Origin: Chlamydomonas sphaeroides
Lineage: Eukaryota; Chlorophyta; Chlorophyceae; Chlamydomonadales; Chlamydomonadaceae
Assembly: GCA_001662425.1 (NCBI GenBank)
Contig: BDDC01000002.1
Span: 61,523-120,333 of the forward strand
DNA: 58,811 bases
Reading direction: 5' to 3'
The translations under genes and the position numbers were made by a program. The notes under the pieces were generated by a model. That model saw only the letters and a program-made list of their open reading frames with translations. It searched no databases and was not told the origin of the DNA. How positions within the stretch are numbered: the first letter of the stretch is position 1; each line of letters opens with the position of its first letter. This document shows positions 35,166 to 47,917 of the stretch, in pieces.

Positions 35166-37660
35166 CTGCCGTGCGTGTGGACTGGTGGTGGTGTGTGGTG
35201 GAAGTGATGTGTTGGGGAGGTGGATGTGCGGCAATAACGGGGGTGCGCACGAAGAGAGGTGCTGAGGTGGCATGTGCGCATGCACCTTAATGATAAGCTA
35301 GAACGAACCTTGTGGAGCGTGCGGGAGTGGGGCCTGCGGGGCGGTCAGCGCTTTTGCGTAGGTTTATTTGCGGAAACCTGAATCAGACGGGTGAGTGAGA
35401 GGTGGGAGGGGCGGCTGGCGAGCGGTGGCCCTCGCCGGCCTGTCAGCCGGATGACAGGCTGGGGGCGTTGTGCAGGAGAGCGGCGCCCGCTGGCTGGGGG
35501 GCGGGATGGCTCCCTGTGGCGGCGAGCCGGGCTGGGTTGCTCGCCGGGAGGCGCGGGGGCACACCGGACGTCGGGAGAGGACGTTGGCGTTGAGGGCAAG
35601 CAAGTGCTGCTCCGTCGCGCAGCAGCCACATGCATGGCAAGCCTGACTTCGTCTGTTTTTTATGGCGACTTTGTGTATCAGGGCGAGCCTACCCACTAGC
35701 GTATGTTCTGCACAGCTGCAGCCTACTCGATCTTGTCACCAAGTAAGCTGGAGGTGCCCACTCGTTTCTGACATTGAGAAATCCGACGGGCCTGCTGAGG
35801 TGACATCCCAGGGCCTCAGGCAGTGCGAGCCACGCCAGGGGCCAGGCCCTTGCTGCCCCATGGCGCTCAGCGGCCGCCGCGGTCCTGGACGGCCCGGGAT
35901 GGACGACCTCCGTCCGCACCCCCGTACGATTCAACAGCGCAGCAGCAGCGGGTGTGTTGGTGGCAGCCAACTACGTACGTGTAATAATGCACGCCGCCTG
36001 GACAGCTGGACTCCATGCTTGCCGCTTTTGCTAGCCGCGATGCTTGCCGCTCCGACACGCTATATATCAAAATCAAGTGACAAGACAGTTCCAGAACAGG
36101 CGCGACACGAGGTAAACACGAGGGCCCATGATTGCAGACGTCCGCCATGCACGGCGCCCACCACAAAGCCTCTTCAAGCAGGCGTGCGCCGTGGAACATC
36201 CCCGGGCTCCCAAGATGGAACAAGCGTGGACGGAAGTCAAGGAATGTGACCGCACTTGAACCCCAGGCCTGCACAGTAGGTCAGGTGGGGAGAGCCTTTC
36301 CCCCGGAGCTTCACTACCTCGTCTGCTGTAACCGGTTATCACAGCCGCACCCCCGACACCTGGACGGCCGCCCAACTCGGGCGTTGGAGCCCCAGCAATC
36401 AAGCGATACCACGCGAAAGGCAACGCAGCACCGCCGGTCGGGCGCCGGGGCGGGCACACGGGTGCTTGGCTGGCTTGGTGCACCGCAGGGCGGTGGGGTG
36501 GGGTGGGTGCCCCACGCAACCGCACACCAGCGAGCCAGACCGTGCCCAACCCCCAAACCCCACTGCAACTTTGCCGCAACACACCGCCATGCATCGCCCG
36601 CAACACATCAACCTCCACAGCCACGACCGCAACACGCCATCCTGCCTGCGCAACAACAGCCTGCACAACTACCCACTGCGCTCGTAGCTAGCTCGTCCGC
36701 GGGCGCAAGAAGGCCACGACCACACAACTCATCCACGCGCATGCCGCGACAGCCTCCTGCTGTTGCTTGGCCAGCCCTCGTAAGCCTCCAGCGCTGCCTG
36801 CCTCGCTACCTGCCCTTCCTGGCGTACATGAATGTCGAAGCCCAATCCTATCATACCTACGCCAGAGCTGGCCCACCGGCAGCTAGCTATGAACCTAGCT
36901 AGGCCACGAAACTTGCGCTCGTGGCATGCATACATGGAATTGCAAGCCGCTGCATGCGTGCCGTGCCGTGCTTCAACGTGCTTCAACCAGGGCATCGATA
37001 CTGCTGCAGCGCACAGCGCAGCGCCCGCAACGCAAACGATACCTCCGTCCAGGCAAGGGGGCCTCGCGACGCGCGCCGCCTGCCAGCCAGTCGCCCGGCC
37101 CCGGCTGTGCGCTTGGGGCTGCTTTGGGCCACACCCAACTCCTGCTCGTCCTTGGGCGTGCTTGCTTTGGCGCCCCGCCTGCACGGCCACCGTGGCGAGC
37201 TGCTTCAGCACAAGCTGCCGCCTCCCGCATCTAGCTGCATGGGCTTGGGCCCCCTGCAAGCAAGGCCGCAGGCGTGCCGGAGGTCCCACAGCGCACGCGG
37301 CCGCATGCAGACCCCAGTGCTGCAAGCGTGCGTCGTACCACCGCATCTATCGCATGCTGCTTCCTAAGGTGTTGCGACACACGTTGCGCCCCCCCCCTGA
37401 GCAGGAACGTCTACAAGACCCCTATCGGCTGTGGCAGCACAGCCCAGCCCAGCCCCCCGCCGCCGCCGCTGATAACATGGCGTTGGCCAAGGACTATGCA
37501 CACGAGACTCTTGGGCCCGCGTGGCCAGCTCATGCCATCCGCAGTCCGCGAAGGCGCCAGCCGCCGCCGCCAGCCGCCTGCGTTGTGGCCGGGCTCATGA
37601 TGGCATACGGCGGCCGGAGCCGGAGTGCCTCTCCGTTGCCGCGTGCAGCGGGCGCGGCTG
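35166..37660. other. 2.5-kb intergenic stretch between convergent genes
   Basis: Holds the 3' UTRs of sulfiredoxin (plus) and the large A/B-domain gene (minus). Plus-strand TGTAA signals occur at 35980-35984 and 36327-36331; the first is about 870 bases past the sulfiredoxin stop. Open frames exist, but none shows a family motif or exon-like junctions. Confidence 0.45.
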
Positions 37661-40600
37661 CTACTGAGGCTGGGGCCGGGCGCGTCGCACCGGCGCCATG
37701 CCAAGCCCGGGTTGCGGCCTCTGCTTGCGCTCCGTCCCGGGCCTTGGCGAGGGCTGCTGCTGTTCCGTCGCCGGCCGCTTCAGCCGCACCGGCTGGGGGC
37801 GCGGCTGCGGCTCGGGGGCGTCCGCTTGCGGCGGGCCGCGGCGCGGCCACGGCGCCGGCGCGGCGCGCTGCTTCCGCGGCTTCGGCACCCGCGGCAGCTT
37901 GGCTGCCAGCACCGACAGCAGCGCGGTGCGGCGGCCGCGTGAAGCCACCGGTGCCTTCACCAAGCCGGCGTCCGACTGCAACTGCACGCCATCGGCGCCG
38001 TCCCTGCTGCTGACGCCCGCGTCGCTGCCGCTGCCGTCGTTGCCGCTGGACGATGCGGGCGTGCTCCGGCGGCGCTGCGCGCCGCACTGCTCGCTCACCT
38101 CGACACCCTCATCCCCAGCATCGTCCTCGAGCCCTGAAGCGCCGCGCTTGTGGCTGCGTCGCTGCCGCGGCTGCTTCCGCGCCGCCCCGGCCGCGTCCGC
38201 AGCCGCCGCGCCGGCCGCGCCCGAGGCCCGCCCGCGCTTGCGAGGCGACACGCACCGCTGCCTGCCGTCGTCCGTGGGGCGCGGCTCGCGGCGCTTCAGC
38301 TCCAGCCGGATCGCCACAACCCGCCCGGCCTGGGGTCCGCCCGCCGCAGCCGCCGCCCCGACCTCCGTGCCGGTTGGGGGCCCTGCCGGGCCAGGACCGC
38401 CCGTCACAGCCTCCGCCGCCGCCTCCGCCGCCTCGGCGCACGGCGCCGCCGGCTGCGGCTCGCGCACGGCGCTGAGGTGCAGCAGGTCGCCGGGCCGCGC
38501 GCCGGCGGCCGCCAGCCACAGCCTCACTCCCACGAGCGCCCAGCTGGGGTGCGGCCGCGAGGGCCGCGGCTCGCTCACCAGCGCGCCCCCCGCCAGCAGC
38601 AGCCCCCCGCCCGCCGCCCGCCGCGCTGCGGCCGCGGCCGCCCTGGCCTCCGCCGCCGCCTCGCTGCCTCCATCCCCCGCCGTGCGCTCATCGCCGCCGC
38701 CGTCGCCACCGCCGCCGCTGTCGGGCTCCGCCGCCGCCAGCGGGATGGCCTGGCCGGGCGGCAGCCCGGCGGCCAGCACTGGCTCGCCCAGCAGCGCCGA
38801 GATGATGCGCATCGGCACCGTGACCGAGCTGCGCCGAACGCAGCTGAAGGGCAGCTCAAAGGCGTCGTGCGGCTGCTGCGCGCCGGCGGCGAAGGCGCTG
38901 CGGTCGCCGCCGCCGTAGAGCACCTCGGCCACGGCCACGGCGCCGCCGGGCTGCTGCACGACGAGGCTCAGCTGGTCACCCGGCACCAGGCGCAGGTCGG
39001 CGACGAGGGCCTGGCTGGGGCGTAGCCTGAAGCTGGTGCCGGTGTCGCGGAGGGCGAGCGTGTAGGCCCGCAGCCCGCTGGCAGCGGCGCCGGCGCCGCC
39101 GGCGGCGTCGGCACCGCCGTGGGGCGCGGCGTCGGCGGGCCGTGCATGGATGACGACGCGCGTGGTGCCGTTGGGCGACGCGCGCACCTGGAGGGGGTCG
39201 CGCCGGGGCGGCAGGGCGGCAGGGCAGGCGCAGAGCGGCGGGGCGCACGGTGGAGGGAGCGCAGGAGGGAGCATGGCGGGGCGCGCCGCTGGTCTGGCAG
39301 GGGCGCAACGGGGCGCCGGCTGAGGGGATGCGGCTGGCGCAGCATCGCACCGCCGCGCACCTGCTCGCACTGGGCGGGGAAGGCGGCGCGGATGGCCGCA
39401 GCGCCCGTGAACTCGCGCGTGGCCGCCAGGAGGATGCAGGGACCGGTGCCCGGGTCCAGGCCCTCGCCCATGCCGCCGGCGCCCTGGCCCGTGCCATCGG
39501 CTTCCGCCCCGGCGCCCTGCTCCACGCCGCCAGCCTCGCCGTCAGCCGCCGCGGCCGGCGCTGTGAGATGCCAGGGGCCGGAGCCAGGGGCCGGGCCCTC
39601 GCCCTCGTCGCCGGCGCCCTGGCTCTTGTGCGCGTCGTCCACAGCGCCCCTCTCCACACGTTCCTCCTCGCCCTCGCGGCCAGCGGCAGCGGCGGGGGCG
39701 ATGGAGAGGCAGCGCCCGGCGCCGGCAACCTGGCCGGGGCCATCGTCGGCCGCGCCGGGCCCCTGGTCCGAGTGCGCGCCGCCGGCCTCGCCCGCGCGCG
39801 AGTCGCCGCCGTCGGGGGCGCGCAGGCCGCCATGGTCAGCACGCAAGTCGCCGGGGTCCGCTGGGCTGCAGGGGCCGTCGTGGCTAGGAGGCTCCCCGCC
39901 TGCGCCGTCGCCACCCTGGCCCTGCCCCTCGCCGTCGCTATCGCCAGCAGCAGCCCCGTCGGCTACGTCGGCGGACCGGCGCCGGCCCGGGTTGCCGTCG
40001 TCGACCGGGGCCCTCCCGGCACCCGCCGTCTTGCCGCCCTCGCCGCCAGCTCCAGAGCTGCTGGCTGCATCAACGCTGCTGGCTCCCAGGCGGGCACCGC
40101 TCTGCCTCTGCTCGCCGCCGCTGCAGAGGGCCGGCGGCACGGCCTCGGCGCCGCCGCCCGGCGCTGCTGAGCCCGCTGCTGCCCCAGCCGCAGGGCCGCA
40201 CAGGGACGCGGCCGCAGGCGACGGGCCAACGCCACCCCCGCCTGCTCCACTGCTGCCCTCGTGTCTGTCATCTGCGACAGCCGCCTCCGCGACGATCTCT
40301 GCTTGAGGGGCGGGGGGCCCGCCGCTCCTACCCGCCACCCCACCCGCGGCCTGCGGCTCTGCGGTAGCGGCACCGCCGCCTCCGTCACCGCTGGCACCGC
40401 CTGCGGCGTCGCTGCCTCCGCCGACACAGGGCCCCTCGCCATCGGCGGGCTGCGGCGCAGCGCCACCAGTGGGGCCAGCTGCCTGCCCGCCGGAGCTCTT
40501 GCCCTCGGCGTCGCCCTGCGCAGAGCAGCAGCCACCCTCGCCACGGCCCGCAACCGGGCCACCCCCGCTTCCGCTGTCCACCAGCAGGGAGGTGTCAGCT

Positions 40601-43600
40601 GCCGTGAGGGCGAATCTGCCCAGCAGCCGGGCCGCACCGTCTGAGCGCAGCGGCGAGGCCATTGCCGGCTGGCATGCATCCCCCGGCGCAGCGGGCACAG
40701 CAGCAGCAGCAGCAGCTGCCAGGGGGCCACCAGCGCTTTCGGGTGCGGTGGGAGCCGCGTTGAGGCCGATGACAGCAGCTGCCAGAGCGGGGCTGGGGCT
40801 GCCGGCGGCGTCCGGGGCATAGATGCGGCCGCCGGCGGCAGCGGTCACAGCTGTGGCGGTGCCGGCAGCAGCAGCCACAGCAGAGCCGGGCCCCGCAGCA
40901 GCCGCGGGGGCGGCGTTGGGTCCGGCAGCAGTGGCCACAGCGAGGCCGAGTTGTACAGACCCAGCCAGGGCAGGCTGCGCACTGGCAAAGTCAGCCAGCG
41001 CCGGCGTCAGGCCGGCAGGCGGGCCTGGCTGGGCAGCGCCAGCGGAGAGGCCCAGCACGAGGCCGACTCTTGCTGGCTGTGCAGCGCCCGGGGCGGCCGG
41101 CGGCTTCCGCCGCGACAGGGGCAGCAGCCACCGGGTTGCGGGCCGTGAGGACGACGCCGCACGTCGGCCAAGCGGCCGTCGAGCGAAGCTGCCCGTGGAC
41201 GCCGCCGCAAGCCGGGGCGCGAGGACCGCAGGGAACGTCGCTGGCACGGCGCCGCTGGGGCTGGGGTCCAAGGCCGGAGGCGCCGACCGCGCCAAGGGGC
41301 CCATGGACACAGCCATGCGGCATTGGGGGCGCAGCTCGTTCGGCCGCGCCAGAAGCAGCGGCGCTGGCTGCTGCGCCGGCGGCAGCGGTGCCAACAGGAG
41401 CTGATCTGCCGGTAGCAGCGCTGCAGGAGGCGGCTGGCCTGCCGGCGGCAACGTGGCCGGCAGCGGCTGGCCTGCCGGCGGCAGCAAAGCCTGAGGCGGC
41501 TGGTCTGCCGGCGGCAGCGGCGGGTCCTGTGGCTGTGGATGGTCTGCCGGTACCAGCGGTGCTGGTGGCGGCAACTGGTCTGCCGGTTGCAGCGGGTCCG
41601 GTGGCGGCTGGTCTGCCGGCGGCTGGCCTGCCGGTTGCAGCGGGTCCGGTGGCGGCTGGTCCGCTAGCGGCAGCGCTTCTGGAGGCGGCTGGTCTACGGG
41701 CAGCAGCGCCAGGTTCGGTGGCGGCTGGTCTATGGGCAGCAGCGCCGAGTCCGGTGGCGGCTGGTCTGCTGGCAGCAGCGCCGAGTCCGGTGGCGGCTGG
41801 TCTGCTGGCAGCAGCGCCGGGTCCGGTGGCGGTGGCTGGTCTGTCGGTGGCAGCAGGTCCGGTGGCGGCTGGTCTGCCGGCGGCAGCGGGTCCGGTGGCG
41901 GCTGGTCTGCCGGCGGCAGCGGGTCCCGTGGCGGCGGCTGATCTGCTGGCGGCGGCTGGTCTGCTGGCGGCGGCTGGTCTGCCGGCGGCGGCTGGTCTGC
42001 CGGCGGCGGCTGGTCTGCCGGCGGCGGCTGGTCTGCCGGCGGCAGCGGGTCCTGTAGCGGCTGGTCCGCCGCCAGCAGCGGGTCCGGTGGCGGCGGCTGG
42101 TCTGCTGGCGGCAGCCGGTCCGTTGGCGGCTGGTCTGCCAGGGGCAGCGGCATCAGGTGGAGCAAGTTGCATTTCTTAAGCGGCAGTGGTAGTGGCACCT
42201 GCGGCGGCGGCGACCCGTCCCCGCCGCCAGCAGGCCCAACCAAGGCGCTAGCTGCTCCTAGCTGCTTCTGCTCGGGCTGGTGTGTGGGGTCGAGCTTATC
42301 ACCTTGCGCAGCTTGCTTGCTGTGCGCGCCCGTGCGCTCGGCCGTCGCGGGCTGCTTGTCGTCACGCAGGCCTGCTGCTTCCTTTGGCGCCACTGCTGCA
42401 GCGGCGGCAGCAATGGGGTCCGCGCTACTGGCGGCGACTGGTTTGCCGGCGGCATCGTCGGCGGGGCTGGGGAAAATCTCCACAGCCGTCAGTGGCAGCA
42501 GCAGCGGCGCATTGCCGCCGGTAGGGAGCCCGCTCCGGGCGCCATCAACCCCTCGGTGCTCCTGCGCGAGCAGCTGTGCGCGGCCGGACGCGCCGCCGTC
42601 CGGGCTGTGCTCGCCTTGCGCGCGCCCCTTGGCGGCCTTGCGCTCGCCCGCCTCTGCTGCTGCTTCTGCAGCTGGGGCTGAGGATAGTGCTGCGTTGGCG
42701 GTGGCGGCATACATGAGGTCGACGGCACCGGCAACGTAGGCGGCAGCGGGTTGGCAGGCGGCAGCGGCGGCGGGGCCATAGGGGTCGTCCACAGCCGTCA
42801 GCGACAGCGGCAGCGGCGCACCGCCGTCGGTAGGCAGCCCGCCTCGGGCGCCGTGGGACTCATCCGGCAGCGCACCACGCACGGGCTCGTGCCGGCTCGC
42901 ATCCACTGCGGCGGCGGCGACGGCCGCACGCGCCTTGACCTGCCGTTGCGGAAACACCGGCGCCTGGCGGGCCGGCGCCCGCCGCACGAGCGGCTCCTCG
43001 CCTTCTGCTGCCGGCGCCTGCTCGCCTGACGGCGGCCGCGGTCGCGGTTCGCCCACCGAGGCCCCTGCGGCGACCGCCTCGAGTACTGAGGGCGCGCCCT
43101 GGGCGGCGGCGCCTCGGGCGGCGGCCTCCGCCTCGGCTGGCGGGGTATGATCCGGCGCCTTCGCGGCAGGCGCTGTCCCGGGGCTTGCAGGCGGCGGCTG
43201 CGGCTCGACGGCCAGCGCTGCCGGCGCCGGCGGTGTCGCAGCGGCGCACGCTTCCGCCGCCCTCTCCTTGCCAGCAGGCGTCCGTGGGCGGCCGGTCAAG
43301 GGCATGGCCACTGGTGGCAGCGCCGCCGCGGCCTCTGCACTACCGCCGGCCTCCGCCGGCGCAGCCCGCGCGCCCGCCTTGCCAGCCCCAGCCCACCGGC
43401 CCCCTGGCAGCGGCGCCGCCTGCGCCTGCGCCGTCGCGGCCGCCCCCACCGCCGGCCCCTGACCTGGCAGCTGCTCCTCGCTAGCGGGCGTCTCTGAGCT
43501 GCCGGACACGGGCGCGGCCTCTGGCAGCTGCGCCGCGGCCTCCGCGCCGCCGCCGGCCTCCTCCGGCGCACCCGGCGTGCCCTCTCCACGCGCCGCGCTG

Positions 43601-45856
43601 CAGCCGCGGCCCTCGTCGCTCGACCCCGCCGCCGCCCCTGTGATCTCCCGTCCCGCCGCACCGGGCGTCCGGCCGCGCACCGCCGCGCCTTGCAGCTGCA
43701 CGGTGATGGCCGCAACGACAGCCTGCCCCCGGCGGTGCGCGTCGCGCTCCCGCACCGCCGCCAGCTGCAGCCGGTCGCCCGGCCGCGCCCCGACGTGCCG
43801 CAGCCACTGCCGCACGCGGCGGAGGTGCCAGCTGCAGCGGGCCTCGGTGCCGCGCGGCGGCGCGCTGGCCAGGAAGGCGTCTGCAAGCAGCGCCGACGCC
43901 GCGCCGCCGTCGTCGCGCGCGGCAGCCGGCAGCCGCAGCGGCAGCGTCTGGCCATGGGGTAGGCCGGTCACGATGGCGGCGTCGCCCAGCAGCGCCGCCA
44001 CGGCGCGCTGTGACACGCCGATCTTGCCTGCCGGGCGTGGGGCAGCAGGTTGGGCTTCGTCAGTCGCGCAGCGGAGGCCGGGCGGGCGCTAAGTGAGGAG
44101 CGTCCGTGCGAGGGACGGCCCAGCGAGTGACGCAGAGTGGGAGGCGCTGGGAGCACCTAACTAGTGTGCCCCGCAGCGCAGTCTCCAGGCGGGGGCGGAG
44201 CTGCTGGTGCTTCCACAGGACACCCGCATGACAAGCCCCAGCTGCGGCCGTAGCTATCCTTAACTGCTCCCCTACCCAAGGCGATGCCGTTGGCCGTCAG
44301 GTCAGCGCACACGTCGTAGGCCACCTGTGGCTCGGCGTCACGCTCGGCGGCGCCGCTGGCCTGCGCCTCGCCGGCCGAGGCCGCCGCCGCCGTGTCGATG
44401 GCAGCGCCGTCCAACGGCGCCGCCAGCACGCGGCCGTCGGGCAGCGGCGACAGCTGCAGCTGGGCGCCCGGCGGCAGGGACAGCTCGTGTGCTAGGCGCG
44501 ACAGCGCCGACAGGCGGTAGCCCTCGGAGCCGTGCGACACCAGCGTTGCCGGGTACGGCTGTGGCTGCTGCTTGGATTCCGCGTTTGCAGACGGCTCCGG
44601 GCCCGCGTCCGTCGGCTTGAGGCTCGCGGCCGGCCGCGCGTACAGAAGCACGGGCTGCCTTGCGCCGCCACTGTCGCGCAAGGCCGCTAGCTGCTCCGGG
44701 AAGGCGGCACGGATGGCGGCGGCACCGGCGAGCGTGTGCTTGGCGGAGAGCCGGACCAGGAGGGGCGGAGAGCCGTCGGCGCCTGGCGCAACTGGCTGTG
44801 AGGCGGCCCTCGGCGACGCGGGGCTGCCGGCCGCCGAGCTGTGCGGGGGCGCGCTGCCAGACGGAGGCGCTTTGGCACCCGGGATAAGGAGGGCACCAAC
44901 TGCACGGGGCCGTCAGGGCGGGGCAGGCCACAATTTGGGATGGGCGGGAGTCGGTTGGACTGCTGCAGGGGCGAGGGAGCAGGCTCGCGTGCCGGCTGCA
45001 GCGGCAGGCCTGTATGTGATGGACGTACCGGACGGGGTGTCGGGGCCGCGCCGCGTGCCAAGGCAGCACGAAGGATCGGGGGGCCCCAGGGTAAAGCCGG
45101 GCCCAGGGCCGGAGGTTGAGCCAGCGCCGGCGGCCCCCGCGGCGCCTTCTGCGGCACCTGCGCCAGCCGCCCCGTCGTGGCCCGCGCCGCTAGCGCACGC
45201 AGCTTTGCGGCTCAGCAGGCTGTGCGCTGAGGCACCGGGCAGCGGCGGGGCGGCACCGCCGCCGCTTCCATCTGGCATGGGGCTTGGGCCCGCGGGCGGC
45301 GGCGGCGCTTCCGGCGCTGGCGCGGCCCACGACGACGGGCCGTCACGTCCTGCAGGGACACGTGCGGGTAGTTTGCAGGGTGCAGCCGAGGAGGACCGGA
45401 GAGGCTAGGTTGGTTGAAGGTGTCGCGTGGGAGTGCCGGCCGAGGCTCGCACAACTAGCGGGTCTTTGCGGCAGTGCGGGTCGCACCCATGAGGCGGGCG
45501 CCGCCGCGGGCTGGTCCGGCACCGGCCTCAGCCGGCGGGGCGCCCGCGGCGGCAGCGGGGGCTGGCTGCTGCGCTGCCCGGGCAGCAGCCCCGGCTGAGC
45601 CATGAGGACCAGCAGACTGGGTGGGGCCGACCCTGCCGTCGGGAGAGGCTAAGGCTTGGCCGCCGGAGGTTGTAGGAGGCGGCTCGGCGCCTTCGGCCGT
45701 GACCGGCAAGCATGGCGACGGCGGCCGCTGAGCCGGCGGCGTCGCGTCAGCGCAGCCCGGGGCCGGGAGGCTGGGTAGAGAGTTGTAGCACTGGAGGTCT
45801 GTGATCCTGGTGCTTGGCGACTGCTGCTTGCTGCCTGGGCATGGGCGCGTTGGCAG

Positions 45857-45887
<31 letters not shown>

Positions 45888-46060
45888 CCGTCCGCGGCCG
45901 TCGGCGCGTCGCCCAACCCCGCCGCCGCAGCCCTGTCCGATGCTGACGACAACAGCTGCTGCGAATGGTCTATCATGGCGGCTCCAGCAGCAGGTTGCCT
46001 GCTCAGCGGGTTCGGAGGCAAGGGTGATAAGTGCACAGCGGGCCTGGCGTGTTGTGACAT
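37661..46060 (-). CDS. giant protein with two A-B domain pairs (B3-like pattern) and a low-complexity linker
   Basis: Exons (minus): 46060-45487, 45349-45029, 44899-44276, 44027-39361 and 39187-37661; 2570 residues, phases consistent. The first ~340 residues are disordered Ala/Pro/Ser. Domain A1 (about 342-445): LAGAAAIRAAFPEQLAAL, SALSRLAHELSLPPGAQLQL. Domain B1 (about 490-625): AVAALLGDAAIVTGLPHGQT, WLRHVGARPGDRLQLAAV. A linker of about 1,400 residues follows, with PPADQPP repeats (41405-42165). Domain A2 spans the exon 4/5 junction: FTGAAAIRAAFPAQ, RLRPSQALVADLRLVPGDQL. Domain B2: ALLGEPVLAAGLPPGQAIPL, WLAAAGARPGDLLHLSAV. The tail is basic (RKQPRQRRSHKRG), suggesting a nuclear or nucleic-acid role. 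The GD motif at the end of each domain, before a hydrophobic strand, resembles plant B3 DNA-binding pseudobarrels; this is inference, not a database hit. Whether the 4.7-kb exon 4 hides introns cannot be told here. Confidence 0.68.
41405..42165 (-). repeat. proline-rich coding repeat (PPADQPP/PDPL units)
   Basis: About 760 bases of degenerate 18- to 39-base units with the core CTGGTCTGCCGGCGGC on the plus strand. On the minus strand they encode PPADQPPPDPLPPADQPP-type units within exon 4 of the A/B-domain gene. At 41941-42040 the unit is an exact 18-mer repeated several times. Confidence 0.9.
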
Positions 46061-47917
46061 GGCCCATGTTTTGGTCCGACCGCCACGATTGGCAGCTGCA
46101 CTGCTAGAAGCTGTGCGATGCGTGCGGTGCACAACACAATATGTGCCTTGCTGCGCGTGCGGCGGTGTTGACAACCCGCCATGCAACGAGCGTCCCGGCG
46201 AGTCCTCCGACCGGACGCACGCCAGACGCCTAAAATGCCGCAGCGACTTTAATCTGCGTACCGTCACACGATGCGCGTATGTTTATGTTGCGAGCATGGG
46301 CATTGGACCACTCTACACCCAATTGCTTGCAAGAGGCCTGCCTTGACGCTTGGTTAGAGGGCCGCAGATTTACATGAGCTGAAGACGCCACGATGCTGAT
46401 AGTAGCACGTGGACATAGCCAAAAAGCAAAACATTGGGAACTTGGCTCCGGTACGCAAGTGGTTGTGTCTCCGCCGACTTCCGCAGCTCCAAACGTGGCT
46501 GTGTATGCTTATTGGGGCTGCCAGCATGCCGCAGGGATAACGGGTCGTGAGTGCAACACTGTACTGCCGCGGAGCCGTGCGTGCCATGTATGCATGTATG
46601 GGCACTCGATGATTTTATAGCTCTCCCCTGCTGCATGGGCTTGCGCGCCAACCCTCACACGCGTGACCATGTCAGCACCGTGAGCCTACAGACGTAGCTG
46701 TGCATGATCCATTGCTATGGTAGCTCGTCTTGCGCGCCACATTGCGGTCGCCACCCTGCCTGTCTGACTCGGGGAGGACTTACTTGGGGGATCTCCCCTC
46801 CGCTGCGCGCCGGTATTGCTCTGCCGCGCACAGCCACCACGAGCCACCGTACTGAAGCCACGATTGTACACTTTTGCCCTCGACACGCGCACACTTGCAC
46901 AGGTCAGGCCTACGTCATTGGCTGAAGGCCTACATAGCCGGCATAACCCTTGGACGAGTAATTTATGTATCGCAATTAGTTCGGCTGCACGCATGATGCT
47001 CTCTTGCTGATCTGCTAAAATGTTTTACCCTGCCTGCTGCTGGCAGCCCGCGCCCCGCGGCACGCAGCCACGCACATGCCTCGGCATCCTGGTGCCAACC
47101 GCCCAGCAGATTCTCCCACCTTGGAGTGGCCACTCCGCCGCAACGCAGCCACGGCTCCGCCTGCTGCTGCCGGTCTGTGGTGGCCGTCGTCATCTACGTC
47201 ATCCCAACCCAAGTTCGGCACCTGAGCCCTGCTGCCACAACCGCATGGGAACGAGCAACGAGCACAAACGTGTAGCTGCTATAGCTGCGGCCAAGGTGGA
47301 GGGCATACCTGACTTCCACGCTGGTTCTACAGTTCAAGGTTAAAGGGCATACCTGCCTCCTCCCAGCAGTGATCTGTGGACGGGCATGCAGGGGATGAAC
47401 ACGGAGCACGCAGGTGGTGTTATGCTATTGGAAAAGGGTTGTAGCCCGCCCCAGCAGTTCATTCTCTGTCGTCGGGGGCTGCCCTGGGGGGCTGCCGCCC
47501 CCTGCCCCCGTCATAGCTTCATCAATTAAAGGCATTGAAATCAGGCGCTCACCACCCTAATAACTAGCACCACATTAGCCTCCCCTGCACCAGACGTGCC
47601 GGGACTCGTGGGGTGAGGGGGGGGGGCTACGCTGGGGCCAGCGACAACTTGCCCAGCTGGCGTGCTGCCCTCTCACATAGATAAGCACATATGCAAGGGC
47701 CAGCAGAAAGCCGACATCGCCTTTCCGCCTGCAAGTCTATGACCGCAGCATGTTACCTATGCTTTTACCGCAACTGAACACCCCACGCAGCTGAAAGCCC
47801 CAAACTAAGGCTGTGTAAGCTGCGTCAAGCTGTACAGGTGGCGATTATTACTTTGGTCACCTCCGCTGGCTGAGCCTGGCTGCGCTAGTTAATCTACGTG
47901 CGCGACCGGTAGTCGTC
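46061..47917. promoter_or_regulatory. divergent intergenic region between two A/B-family loci
   Basis: It separates the start of the large minus-strand A/B gene from the plus-strand A-only relic. A GC-rich near-palindrome lies near 47477-47512 (GGGGGCTGCC and mirror). No gene is recognised; the region must hold the promoter of the large gene. Confidence 0.45.

Noticed and set aside
36832..38013. Plus-strand open frame of 393 codons
   Set aside because: Its right part is antisense to the last exon of the A/B gene and its left part has no protein-like pattern.
41405..42165. CRISPR-like regular repeats
   Set aside because: The units are contiguous coding repeats without unique spacers, in a eukaryotic gene.
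41070..42179. Plus-strand open frame of 369 codons, Ala/Gly/Pro-rich
   Set aside because: It is the antisense of the proline-rich repeat in the large minus-strand gene. Repeats of GC-rich units stay open in several frames, and this frame has no domain.
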